A stretch of 64,000 nucleotides of DNA from NC2004 sp050874905 (GTDB lineage Bacteria > Bacillota > Clostridia > Lachnospirales > Lachnospiraceae): the NCBI GenBank assembly GCA_050874905.1, contig JBNMLP010000009.1, forward strand, positions 1-64,000, given 5' to 3'. Below are positions 1-9,800 of the stretch, piece after piece. Within the stretch, counting starts at the first letter, position 1. The number at the start of each line of letters is the position of its first letter. The translations under genes and the position numbers were made by a program. Under the pieces are notes generated by a model. It did no database searches, had not been told where the DNA came from, and was given only the letters and a program-made list of their open reading frames with translations.

Positions 1-351
1 ACACCAAAGCTGTTCTATCTGTTCACAAGACAATCTGCCATTTAACCAGTTGCCAAGTGTAACAACCATTCCATCCTGCTCGTAGTAGAGCCACTCCTAC
101 AATCTTTTAATTCTCTTTCAAGCTTTTCTTCTGGAGATACAAACCTGCGTTTCTTATGCTTATCTCTTTTTTCAACTGTTCCCACCAGAGCTCTCCTCCC
201 TTCCAAGGAGTGATTGCTCTATCTATTTTCCCGGCAGTATACGAGATCAATCTTTTGAATTTAGGAATCATTCCCGTACTGTTATTGCCAAATCAGTCTT
301 TCTATAACTGTCCTGCCTTTCTATATTTTTGAATTTTCCACTTCTATCCCC
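1..351. other. Left-edge stretch with ORF debris only
   Basis: I see no intact gene here. On the minus strand a 54-codon frame runs from an ATG at 271 to a stop at 107. A different minus frame that is open to the window edge reads ...MVVTLGNWLNGRLSCEQIEQ, preceded by a TAG. A third frame (about 40-210) reads a Lys/Arg-rich stretch ending KLERELKD. These pieces may be parts of one frameshifted gene that continues to the left, but I do not recognise the family. The function is unknown and it may be non-coding. Confidence 0.2.
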
Positions 352-1146
352 TTACCCATTTCGTCTTTTGTTTTTCCGGTATTCACTTGGTGCGGTTCTA
401 TAGCGTTCTTTAAACACTCTGTTAAATGTTCTCTGACTGTCAAAACCGCTGTCCAGACAGATATTCAGGATCGTATCACTGGTATTTACCAGCCTTGTGC
501 ATGCATAACTTAATCTGGCATCATTGAGATACTGATTGAAATTACAGTGAAATGTTTTAGAAAATACCCTGGATAATACATACTTGCTCACTCTAAGATC
601 GCGTGCCATATCTTCCAAAGAAAACTGTCTCCTGAAATTTCCTGATATATAAGATACAGTACGATAAATTAAGTCATCACTTCCCACACAACTTTTTTCC
701 ACCAGTTCCAACTTTCCCATACATCTTGCCAGTATAATCTGAACATAAGCCTGGACAAGCATTGGCTCTTTTTCTTCCGCCTGAATGATTGCCTGAATCG
801 CATTGTAAACATCCGGCTCAATCTGCTTCGCTTTTATAACCGGATATTTGGGAGCATATCCTTGTATTTTATCCTCAAATATTCCTGTAACAGACGGAGG
901 CACCAAAATATAATCTGCCCGGCTGGTCTTTGTCGAAAACACCTGATAGTGGTGAATAATATCGGAAAAGACAAAACCAATATCACCTTTTTCCATATGA
1001 TACAGTTCCTGACCAACTCCCAGTTCCAGTACACCTTCTGTTACACACACAATCTCCAATGCGTTGTGCAAATGTGGAGACACATGTTTTGACACTCTCT
1101 GAGCGGCATATATCTCTTCCTTCGTTTCTTTAAATGTCAAATGCAT
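352..1146 (-). CDS. AraC-family transcriptional regulator
   Basis: This 264-residue protein has the two-part build of AraC regulators. An N-terminal cupin-like sensing domain (about residues 15-80) contains the pattern HLHNALEIVCVTEG and GDIGFVF. A C-terminal double helix-turn-helix of about 100 residues contains FSLEDMARDLRVSKYVLSRVF and ends in the family signature GFDSQRTFNRVFKERY..PSEYRK. It would act in the cytoplasm as a ligand-responsive activator or repressor. The gene points left, away from the lac/gal operon. It is divergent from the 25-residue peptide gene starting at 1282, so that small gene is its most obvious neighbour target (inference). The inducer cannot be read from the sequence. 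Confidence 0.88.
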   Translation of the reverse strand: MHLTFKETKEEIYAAQRVSKHVSPHLHNALEIVCVTEGVLELGVGQELYHMEKGDIGFVFSDIIHHYQVFSTKTSRADYILVPPSVTGIFEDKIQGYAPKYPVIKAKQIEPDVYNAIQAIIQAEEKEPMLVQAYVQIILARCMGKLELVEKSCVGSDDLIYRTVSYISGNFRRQFSLEDMARDLRVSKYVLSRVFSKTFHCNFNQYLNDARLSYACTRLVNTSDTILNICLDSGFDSQRTFNRVFKERYRTAPSEYRKNKRRNG

Positions 1147-1243
1147 CTATACATCTCCCCTTTACTACTTTGTTTTTCATTTCTTCTGCAACATTTGTCT
1201 ACATTTTCTTTTAATTTGGCAAGCATTCTTATCCATCGTGACC

Positions 1244-1276
1244 TATAATGAATTTGCAAACAAGGAAAGGAGGAAT
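1244..1276 (+). promoter_or_regulatory. -10 element and RBS of the small peptide gene
   Basis: A perfect TATAAT lies at 1244-1249. A strong ribosome binding site, AAAGGAGG, sits 6-8 bases before the ATG at 1282. There is no good -35 hexamer at 17 bp; the nearest TTGGCA is 22 bp upstream. A strong -10 with a poor -35 is typical of activator-dependent promoters and fits control by the divergent AraC gene (inference). Confidence 0.4.
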
Positions 1277-1281
1277 ACAAA

Positions 1282-1359
1282 ATGAGCAGATTCAAAAACT
1301 ATATGAACAACCTTTTAGCTTTCTATGAAGGATACTTTGAACATGTATATCATGCATAA
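1282..1359 (+). CDS. 25-residue small peptide, function unknown
   Basis: An ATG at 1282 with a near-perfect Shine-Dalgarno (AAAGGAGG) opens a 25-codon frame that ends in TAA. It begins MSRFKNYMNN and ends FEHVYHA. The peptide is aromatic-rich (Phe/Tyr about one quarter), has no cysteine and no obvious signal sequence, and has a hydrophobic patch LLAFY in the middle. It lies on the plus strand between an AraC gene and the 3' end of galT, both on the other strand. A rho-independent terminator follows within 50 bases, so the transcript would carry only this frame. It could be a small regulatory or membrane-associated peptide, or a regulatory RNA with an incidental frame. I do not recognise a family. 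Confidence 0.5.
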   Translation: MSRFKNYMNNLLAFYEGYFEHVYHA

Positions 1360-1404
1360 TCGAGCTAAAAGGACTATTTGTGAAAACTGAATATTGAAAA
1401 AGCA

Positions 1405-1438
1405 GACCACTTCACAAATGTGAAATGGTCCTTTTTTT
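1405..1438. terminator. Bidirectional terminator between the small peptide gene and galT
   Basis: The stem GACCACTTCAC / GTGAAATGGTC (one mismatch, loop AAAT) is flanked by an A-run on the left and seven T on the right. It can therefore stop both the rightward peptide transcript and the leftward lac/gal operon. The T-run overlaps the galT stop codon. Confidence 0.8.
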
Positions 1439-2927
1439 ATATGCAGTCCAAAAATCGCTGAAAAGCTGCCTTTCCTTCCGGTGTTCTCTTATAAACACCT
1501 GCACACTCCAAAACTTTTGCAAAAACAATTCCTATTTCCTTTTGCACGATTGCATGAATATTGTCGTCTGTGATTTCATAGTTTGGCATCCATTTCTCTG
1601 CCCACTCTGCATGTGATTTTGTCAAATCGCTTTCCCACAGATTCTCCTTATTCAATATTCTGCGTTCCAGCTCTGCCATTTCTTTTTGCAGTCTGGCAGG
1701 AAGAACCGCTAAGCCCATCACCTCAATCAAGCCAATATTTTCTTTTTTGATATGATGGTATTCCGGATGCGGATGATATACACCCATTGGGAACTCCTCT
1801 GTCGTAATATTGTTTCGCAGTACCAGATCTAACTCAAATAGGTTGCCCTTTTTTCTCGCAATCGGTGTGATCGTGTTATGTGGTACTCCATTGGTTTCGC
1901 TGAAAATAAACGCTTTCTCATCTGTATATCTGCGCCAAAGCATCAAGATATGATCTGCAGCCTTTACTATTGATTCGGTATTTTCTCCCTGCAGGCGGAT
2001 CACAGACATAGGCCATTTTACAGTTCCTGCATGAACATCCGGAAATTGTTTTAATGAAAATTCCATCTCATAAGGAGCCTTTGCCATTGCAAATTCATAT
2101 CCGCCTCCTTGAAAATGATCATGGCTCAGTATAGAACCACCTACTATCGGGAGATCTGCATTCGATCCTGCCGTATAATGTGGAAACTGCCGCACAAAAT
2201 CCAACAATTTGGCAAAAACCGCTTTATCAATTTTCATTGGAATATGCTTATCATTAAAGATAATGCAGTGTTCGTTATAATATACATACGGTGAATACTG
2301 CAGATTGTATTTCTCTCCACATAAAGTGATTGGTATAATCCGATGATTCTGCCTTGCCGGATGAGAAAGATGTCCCGCATACCCCTCATTTTCTTTACAC
2401 AGCAGACAGCTTGGATAACCTGACTTTTTTGCCTTTCCCGCCTTTGCAATATCACGAGGATCTTTTTCCGGTTTTGAAAGATTGATTGTTATGTCCATTT
2501 CTCCAAATTCTGTATCTGCCGCCCATTTTTCGTCTTTTGCGATCCGGTCGATTCTAATGTAATTTGTTGCCTGGCTAAATTGATAATAAAAATCTGTGGC
2601 AGTTTTTGGTGAAATATTATACTTTTCATAAAACTGCCTGCGGACTACCGATGGTGGAGGCGTTAATTCTCCCATAATCTTTGTATCAAACAGATCTTCT
2701 TCTGTGACTGTCTGTTCTTCCAACATCCCCTGTTGGTATGCGTATTCCAACATATCATTTAAAATCTGTGACAGTTTTCTCGGCTGAACCTGTTCTACCA
2801 CTCCATCGTGTTCCGTTAAACGGAACAGTTCCAATAAACGGTTCGTTACATATACTTCATCTGCAGGATCAACTAAGCCCTTCTTTAATCCATACGCAAC
2901 AAGTTCATTGATACACTCATTTATCAT
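1437..2927 (-). CDS. galT: UDP-glucose--hexose-1-phosphate uridylyltransferase, class II
   Basis: This 496-residue protein has the length and sequence style of the Firmicute class II GalT family, which differs from the shorter E. coli-type GalT. It exchanges galactose-1-phosphate and UDP-glucose for UDP-galactose and glucose-1-phosphate in the Leloir pathway. Visible motifs are HPARQNHRIIPI, NEHCIIFNDKHIPM and the histidine motif SILSHDHFQGGGYEF, with a late HPHPEYHHIKKENIGLIEVMG. It is the last gene of the leftward lacZ-transporter-galK-galE-galT operon, 14 bp after galE. Its stop codon sits in the T-run of a strong terminator. Confidence 0.96.
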   Translation of the reverse strand: MINECINELVAYGLKKGLVDPADEVYVTNRLLELFRLTEHDGVVEQVQPRKLSQILNDMLEYAYQQGMLEEQTVTEEDLFDTKIMGELTPPPSVVRRQFYEKYNISPKTATDFYYQFSQATNYIRIDRIAKDEKWAADTEFGEMDITINLSKPEKDPRDIAKAGKAKKSGYPSCLLCKENEGYAGHLSHPARQNHRIIPITLCGEKYNLQYSPYVYYNEHCIIFNDKHIPMKIDKAVFAKLLDFVRQFPHYTAGSNADLPIVGGSILSHDHFQGGGYEFAMAKAPYEMEFSLKQFPDVHAGTVKWPMSVIRLQGENTESIVKAADHILMLWRRYTDEKAFIFSETNGVPHNTITPIARKKGNLFELDLVLRNNITTEEFPMGVYHPHPEYHHIKKENIGLIEVMGLAVLPARLQKEMAELERRILNKENLWESDLTKSHAEWAEKWMPNYEITDDNIHAIVQKEIGIVFAKVLECAGVYKRTPEGKAAFQRFLDCI

Positions 2928-2941
2928 GGTACTTCCCCCCT

Positions 2942-3940
2942 TTACACATTCTGATATCCATTGGGATGATTTTTATGCCAGTTCCACGCTGTATCTATAA
3001 TTGTTTCCAAATCTGCATATTGTGGATTCCATCCCAGCACTTCCTTTGCTTTCGCACTGGAAGCGATCAGCATAGATGGATCTCCTGACCGACGAGGTTC
3101 TTCTTTTGCCGGAATCGGATGACCGGTTACTTTTCTTGAAGTTTCTACAACCTCTTTTACAGTAAATCCCACTCCATTACCAAGATTGAATATATTGCTG
3201 TCATTTCCATCACGAAGATATTTCATAGCAAGAATGTGTGCCTGCGCCAGATCATTTACATGAATATAATCTCTGACACAAGTACCATCTTTCGTATCAT
3301 AATCGTTTCCAAAGATGGAAATATACTCTCTCTTTCCGTTCGGCACCTGCAGAATCAAAGGAATAAGATGCGTTTCCGGATTATGTGCTTCTCCTATCTT
3401 TCCATTTGGATGAGCACCACAGGCATTAAAATATCTCAAAGAAACATATCTAAGATCATGTGCAGATGCAGTCCATTTGAACATTTTTTCCATAGACAGC
3501 TTTGTTTCGCCGTAACAATTTGTCGGAAGAGTTCGGTCTGTCTCCATAATCGGAATGCGTTCCGGTTCTCCATAAGTTGCTGCCGTAGAAGAAAATACAA
3601 TCTTGTCCACGCCATGTGCAACCATACTCTCAAGCAGTATCTCCGTACCACACAGATTGTTATTATAATATTTCAGCGGCTTTATCATGCTTTCACCCAC
3701 CTGCGAATTTGCCGCAAAGTGGATAACTCCATCTATATTTTCTTTATCAAACACGGAATCTATAAAAGTGCGATTTCGGATGTCCCCCTCATAGAACTTA
3801 GCCTCCGGATGAACCGCTGCACGAAATCCCGTCTCAAGATTATCTACAACTACTACATCATTTCCTGCTTCGATCAATTCATAAACTGTGTGGGAACCTA
3901 TATATCCGGCTCCACCTAATACTAAAATGCTACCCATCAT
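2942..3940 (-). CDS. galE: UDP-glucose 4-epimerase
   Basis: This 332-residue extended short-chain dehydrogenase has an N-terminal NAD-binding Rossmann motif (LGGAGYIGSH, residues 8-17). The catalytic Ser region is FSSTAATYG and the catalytic Tyr/Lys pair is YGETK. It also carries the GalE-typical SLRYFNACGA and GTCVRDYIHV motifs. It interconverts UDP-galactose and UDP-glucose, closing the Leloir cycle for galT. The position between galK and galT, with short gaps (23 and 14 bp), supports co-transcription. Length and motifs are normal. Confidence 0.97.
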   Translation of the reverse strand: MMGSILVLGGAGYIGSHTVYELIEAGNDVVVVDNLETGFRAAVHPEAKFYEGDIRNRTFIDSVFDKENIDGVIHFAANSQVGESMIKPLKYYNNNLCGTEILLESMVAHGVDKIVFSSTAATYGEPERIPIMETDRTLPTNCYGETKLSMEKMFKWTASAHDLRYVSLRYFNACGAHPNGKIGEAHNPETHLIPLILQVPNGKREYISIFGNDYDTKDGTCVRDYIHVNDLAQAHILAMKYLRDGNDSNIFNLGNGVGFTVKEVVETSRKVTGHPIPAKEEPRRSGDPSMLIASSAKAKEVLGWNPQYADLETIIDTAWNWHKNHPNGYQNV

Positions 3941-3963
3941 CCTGTTCCTCCTTGTCTTTTTTC

Positions 3964-5250
3964 TTACATTACTTGAATACCGCCGTATTTGCGGATTTTT
4001 AACACATCACATGCTCCGTCACCGAATACATTTTCCATCTCGCTTTTATATAATTCCACAAGATCATTGGGCACAAATGCCTGTATTGTTCCGGCAAATC
4101 CACCTCCATGCACTCTGTTTGCCCCCTGCATTCCCAATACCATATCACTGACAGCCAAAGCAATAGAGACATTCTGATGAGCAATATCTTTGCATACAAA
4201 CACATTCTGCAAATATTTGTATGAAGAATCCCCCGATGCTTTGATCAATGTCAAAAAATCTGAAAAACGATTCTCCTTTAACGCAGCAGCTTCTTTTTGC
4301 ACACGCTCATTTTCGCAAACATAGTGAACAGCTCTAAGTGCTGCTCTATCGCCAGCCTTTTCCCTGATACTTGGCAAATTTGCAAGTATTTCATTTTTTG
4401 AAACTTGTCCAAGCACCTCTTTCCCAAGACAGGCTGCTGCTTTTTTCATTTCTTCCGGAATTGCTGCATACTCCGCTGTCAAATCAGCATGGGAGCCTTT
4501 CGTATCTGTAATACAAAGACTATATCCCTGAGCATCCAGATCAAACTCAATCCGCTCTACAAAAGGTGCGGTCGGATTCTGAAAATTGATATGTGCCAAG
4601 CTGCCTACAGAGCATGCCATCTGATCCATCAAGCCACAAGGTTTTCCAAAATATACATTTTCCGCAAACTGTCCAATCATGGCGATTTCAATCGGCGAAA
4701 TTTTACCATCATTAAACAGATAGGATAAGATGGTTCCCATCAATGTTTCAAATGCAGCCGAGGAAGATAATCCCGCTCCAATCAGCACATCACTGGTGAC
4801 AAAAGCCTGAAAGCCTCCTATCTGATACCCATATTCTTTTGTTTTTGCTAATACCCCTCGAATCAGTGCATTTGTTGTTACCGCCTCGTCCTCTCTCCTG
4901 TCCAGATCATCCAAATCTACTGTAATCAATTCATAGCCATCCGATATAACTTTGACGCATGGTTCTTTTAATTTCTGCACAATAGCAATCGCATCATTGT
5001 TGATGGACGCCGCCAGCACCTCTCCACATTGATGGTCTGTATGATTTCCACCAATCTCACTTCTTCCCGGTGCACTAAAGACAGATACCTCACCTTCGCC
5101 AAAATGTACCGTATAACTCTCCACTGCTTTTATATAACGATTTCTTTCATACGATATCTTCTTTTCATCTACATAGATATCTTTCAGTTTTGCATCATAC
5201 AATCCATCTTTTAATTTTTTCACTAAATCCTGTGTCACCACAAAACCCAT
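3964..5250 (-). CDS. galK: Galactokinase
   Basis: This GHMP-family kinase of 428 residues phosphorylates galactose at C1. I chose the ATG at 5250 (protein start MGFVVTQDLV) because a purine-rich AAAGGA/AAGGAG ribosome-binding stretch precedes it. The frame is open further up to a TTG at 5304, which would add 18 residues of low-complexity lead. The GHMP motif VLIGAGLSSSAAF, the region GKPCGLMDQMAC and the C-terminal VHGGGFAGTIQAFVP are present. The N-terminal galactokinase signature is a variant, GRSEIGGNHTDHQ, rather than the textbook GRVNLIGEHTDY. The operon context with galE, galT and lacZ makes galactose the likely substrate. Confidence 0.93.
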   Translation of the reverse strand: MGFVVTQDLVKKLKDGLYDAKLKDIYVDEKKISYERNRYIKAVESYTVHFGEGEVSVFSAPGRSEIGGNHTDHQCGEVLAASINNDAIAIVQKLKEPCVKVISDGYELITVDLDDLDRREDEAVTTNALIRGVLAKTKEYGYQIGGFQAFVTSDVLIGAGLSSSAAFETLMGTILSYLFNDGKISPIEIAMIGQFAENVYFGKPCGLMDQMACSVGSLAHINFQNPTAPFVERIEFDLDAQGYSLCITDTKGSHADLTAEYAAIPEEMKKAAACLGKEVLGQVSKNEILANLPSIREKAGDRAALRAVHYVCENERVQKEAAALKENRFSDFLTLIKASGDSSYKYLQNVFVCKDIAHQNVSIALAVSDMVLGMQGANRVHGGGFAGTIQAFVPNDLVELYKSEMENVFGDGACDVLKIRKYGGIQVM

Positions 5251-5340
5251 CTCCTTTTCTTTTCCTTTCGTAACAAAAAGCATTGCCTGTAATTGTTTAT
5301 TCAATTAAGACAATGCTTTCCTGTTACCAATTTCTGCTCA

Positions 5341-6723
5341 TTACTGCTGAGCAGCTTCTACTGTAATTCCTTTTTCTTTTTTGATCTTTGCATTTGTCTC
5401 TTCTACATTCATTCTGGAAAGAATAAACATAATAAGTACATCAAAGATCAGCGGCAGCCAGAGATACATAAACTGCATCATATTCAGTGCAGACTGCGGC
5501 TGCACAGCATGAGTTCCTACATATCCGCTAAGTTCTAAGAGCCATCCTACAACTGCTGTTCCGATTCCTCCACCGATTTTAACACCAAGAGAAGTGCAGG
5601 AATACATTGTACCATCTACTCTCTTTCCCTGTGTCAGGTAAGTGTACTCAGAGCAGGATGCGATCACGGCATTCATATCTCCCTGCCAAGGTCCCTGTCC
5701 CAATGCTGCCAGTGCTGTAAATGCCATCATTAAAGGAATGCTTCCCATATATCCGGCAACAACGACAAGTGCTCTGCCGATTACTGCAAGAATATAACCT
5801 CTTAAATTCAGCTTATACATACCATTCCATTTGCCAACCAGCGTTGGTGTGAAGATCAAAGCAATAATAAGCGGAATATTTACAGCCCACGCAAACTGAC
5901 CAAATAAATTTTTATTTTTCAAAACCCATGTCATATAATAAATACCGGCACCGATCATTGCACTGTATAACTGCTGTAAAATATAAGTGCCACAGATCAT
6001 CAGGTAGAATTTATTCTTTACCAGCAGCTTGAATGCCTGAACCAAACCATATTTTTCCTCGTCACCTGTTGCATCTCCATCGTTTAATTCTTCTTCCGGA
6101 AGCTCCTTAACAGACAGAGCGGAAATGGTATTCACAATCAAACCAATCACTGCATAAATGATGGCTACCAAACGCCATGCAGCCGCATCTCCACCACATT
6201 TTGCAACAAATCCAACCGTAATTGCCTGAATCAGAAGGCTGGTAGAAAATGCAAAGATAAAACGGTAAGATCCCATCTGCACACGCTCTTTACTGTTTTT
6301 CGTAACAAGCGATGTAAGTGCCGAGTAAGCGATATTATTTGCTGTATAGAACACACCATTTAATAATGTATATGCAATAAAGAACCACGCATACTGTGCT
6401 GTTTTTCCAAGACTTGTAGGTACTGCAAAGCAGGCTACCAGTGTTACTGCACAGCCAATATATCCATAAAGCATCCAAGGTCTTGCTTTTCCCAGCTTAC
6501 TATGTGTTTTATCAATCATTGAGCCAAAAAAGATATCTGTAAAACCATCAAATAATTTGGATACGGCAATCAATGTTCCTACAATTCCGGATGCCAGACC
6601 AATCGTATCTGTCAGATAAACCATCATAAATGATGTCAGGAATGCATATACTACATTTCCTGCAATATCACCAGATCCATATCCTATCTTGTTATACCAC
6701 TTTAAATATTTCTTTTCCTCCAT
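5341..6723 (-). CDS. GPH-family sugar:cation symporter, probable lactose/galactoside permease
   Basis: This 460-residue membrane protein has about 12 hydrophobic segments. It has the N-terminal signature of the glycoside-pentoside-hexuronide (MelB-like) transporters: KIGYGSGDIAGN, followed by LTDTIGL and SKLFDGFTDIFFGSMIDKT. It would import a galactoside with a cation. There is no C-terminal EIIA-like domain, unlike streptococcal LacS. It sits between lacZ and galK in the same leftward operon, so lactose or another beta-galactoside is the likely cargo (inference from context; the family alone does not fix the substrate). Confidence 0.9.
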   Translation of the reverse strand: MEEKKYLKWYNKIGYGSGDIAGNVVYAFLTSFMMVYLTDTIGLASGIVGTLIAVSKLFDGFTDIFFGSMIDKTHSKLGKARPWMLYGYIGCAVTLVACFAVPTSLGKTAQYAWFFIAYTLLNGVFYTANNIAYSALTSLVTKNSKERVQMGSYRFIFAFSTSLLIQAITVGFVAKCGGDAAAWRLVAIIYAVIGLIVNTISALSVKELPEEELNDGDATGDEEKYGLVQAFKLLVKNKFYLMICGTYILQQLYSAMIGAGIYYMTWVLKNKNLFGQFAWAVNIPLIIALIFTPTLVGKWNGMYKLNLRGYILAVIGRALVVVAGYMGSIPLMMAFTALAALGQGPWQGDMNAVIASCSEYTYLTQGKRVDGTMYSCTSLGVKIGGGIGTAVVGWLLELSGYVGTHAVQPQSALNMMQFMYLWLPLIFDVLIMFILSRMNVEETNAKIKKEKGITVEAAQQ

Positions 6724-6890
6724 AAGAATCGCTCCTTCGCTATTTGTTGTTTAGAATCCTCAGCAGTCTATCAATTTTTGTCATTTCTAATTGTCTCTTG
6801 TTCTGTTGTTTTCCAGAGAAGATCATGCCAGTCCGGACTAATTCGCATCATCTTCCCCGGAAATTTGCTTTGGTTGTCGGGTGTCTTTTA

Positions 6891-9800
6891 TTATCCTTTT
6901 ACAAATGGAACCAATTCAAACTGAAACTTAAAAATCTCATCATCAAACCGGTATTTTTCTAAAACCTCCGGTCCGCAGCTATTTGAACCAATGCCATTCA
7001 TTGCATAATCAACACAAAATACGGTGCTGTCAGACTCTTCCAATTCATAATTGTGTGTTTTCTTTTCTAATTCTTCCTGTGTATAAACAGATGCATTAAA
7101 CGAAAATGAACACTTTGATACTGCAGCAATTCCATACTGACCATTTGTGATCTCAACATAATCACAGTCGTAATGACTTCCATTCTCCTGTGGGCGAATA
7201 TAGTCTTCATGCATTTGATCCACTTTCGAACGGAATAAACCATGACTGGAAGCCTGGTGCTTGTCTCTGTAGCTTTCCTGTGGTCCCATTCCAAAATAAG
7301 TAACATCACCTAGTTTCTTATCTAAGAACATACGAAGCCCAAATCTTGGAAGATCTGGAAACTCGTTATCCTTTACTGCTTCTATCACCGTTTCCAGCTT
7401 TCCATCTTCATTTATCTTCCATGTCATTTCCACATCCAAAATCTTTTGTACAGTATCTGCCACTACCGCCACATGCTCCATGATCAAAACTCCATGTTTA
7501 TTTTGAAGAACTTCTATGCGGTATGCCCTTGTATAAGCCGCATCATAATGTGCTTTTTTCCACTCCTGCTTGATATACATGTCGTTATCCGTTGGAGCAC
7601 GCCAGATATTCAACTCCATAGGATGGTTGATATAACTTCTTCCGGCAAATTGAATATCTTCAAACATACCGGTGCGTTTATCTAATGTATAGGTAAAGTC
7701 CTTTGCCTGTAACACAATCTGCCGGTCTGTTTCCTTTACATCAATGGTTCCTGCTGTTTTTTCCTGCTCAAGCCACTTTACAGCCTGTCGGTTCCTGTCA
7801 TCCTCATTTACAAGCTTTACCTCTTCAAATCCCACTTCGTATCCCGGCTCAAGCAATGGAATTTCTTTTTTCAAATGATAAATGAACTTCAGATAAACTT
7901 TTCCATTCTTTGGAACCTGCAGCTTCAGCTCGGTTGTCGCATCACTATGTGGTTTAGCCGAAATCTCTGCCAGTTTTCCCTTTTCCATCGTCAGGCCATC
8001 CTGCGTCATTTCATAGGAAATATCCACATAATCCCTCAAATCATCAAAATCCATATAATTATGGAGAACCAACTGCCCACTCTCCTGGTCATAAGACACA
8101 ACTCTCACCGGACGATAGACATTTTTATATTCCAAAAGTCCTGTATGCGGTGTGCGATCCGGATACACCAGTCCATCCATACAGAAGTTTCCATCATGAA
8201 TCGTTTCGCCATGATCCCCACCATAATAATATCTGGTCTTTCCATTCTCTGCTGTTCTATGTGCGATCGCATGATCACACCATTCCCAGACAAAGCCGCC
8301 GCACATCCGGTCATCCTTATGAATCATCTGAAAATAATCCTCAAAATCTCCCGGTCCGTTTCCCATGCTGTGACAATACTCCACAAGCAGAAATGGCTTG
8401 CTTCCATCATTTTTCAGATAGTCCTCAATCTCCTGCAGGGATGGATACATACGGCTGTAAAGATCTAAATTGTCGTAATTATATGTGATATCGTAATTGC
8501 GGTATCTTGCACTTTCATACTGTGTAATCCGATCCGGATCAAACTGCTTTGTCCATGCAAGTGCCTTTTCAAAATTGCAGCCATAAGCACTTTCATTTCC
8601 CATAGACCACATTACAATACATGATCTGTTTTTATCTCTCTGTACCATAAGCTGAACACGATCCACAATCGCATGTTCCCATGCCGGATCATCCGCAATT
8701 TTTTCATTCCAACGGTGAAAACGATTCCTGTCGGTATCTTCCTTCCGATATAGCATAAACGGTCCATGTGCCTCAATATCAGCCTCATCAATCACCATAA
8801 AACCATATTCATCGCACATCTGGTAAAAATATGGGGCGTTCGGATAATGGCTGGAGCGAATCGCATTAAAATTATGCTGCTTCATCAGCGTCAGATCCTG
8901 TTTTATCTGCTGAATACTGATAACAAATCCTGTTTCCGGATCCGAATCATGACGGTTAACACCACGGAATTTGATCTTTTCACCATTGAAATAAACAACC
9001 TTATCTTTGATCTCAATCGTTCGGAAACCAACTCGATCCACGATCACTTCATCCGGCGTAGTCAAGATCACCTTATATAAATATGGGTTCTCTGTATTCC
9101 ATAAAACAGGATTTAATACAGTCAATTCCACAATTCCGTCCTTTGCAATTTCCCCACTGGCAACTACCGCTCCATATTTATCTTCTACCGTCACTTTTGT
9201 TGTCACCGGTTTTGCATACTGCAGATCCAGTTTTACGATAGCACGATCTCTTTTTACTTCTGTCGTAATCTTGTAATCTCTAACCGCTTTTTCTGGTCTT
9301 TTCAGCAGATAAACATCTCTGAAAATTCCACTCATACGGAATTTATCCTGATCCTCCAAATACGAGCCATCACACCATTTAAGAACTAAAACCGCTAAAG
9401 TATTCTCCCCCTCATTCAGCAGAGAGGTAACATCAAATTCGCTGGTCGCATGAGGCACCTGGCTGTATCCGGCATAAACACCATTTACCCAAACATAGAA
9501 GCAACTGTCGACACCTTCAAAGTTCAGAAATGCTTTTGGTGCCTTTTCTTCTTTGTGGTAATCAAAAGTATGAACATATGCTCCACAAGGAATGTCCTGC
9601 GGTACATATGGCGGATCAAACGGAAACGGATAGCGGATATTCGTATACTGGTGTACATCATAACCATCCATCTGCCATACTCCCGGAACTGCCACCGAGT
9701 CAAAATCAGAAACATCATAATCTGTTTCATAAAATGGATCCGTTACATCATAGATACTGTTATAATACTGAAATTTCCACTCTCCATTTAATAATTGGAA

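Noticed and set aside
3236..3919. Plus-strand frame of 227 codons inside galE
   Set aside because: It lies entirely antisense to a strongly conserved galE, has no ribosome site and its composition is that of a complementary-strand shadow.
7875..8468. Plus-strand frame of 197 codons inside lacZ
   Set aside because: Antisense to the conserved catalytic barrel of lacZ; no start signals and no protein-like motifs.
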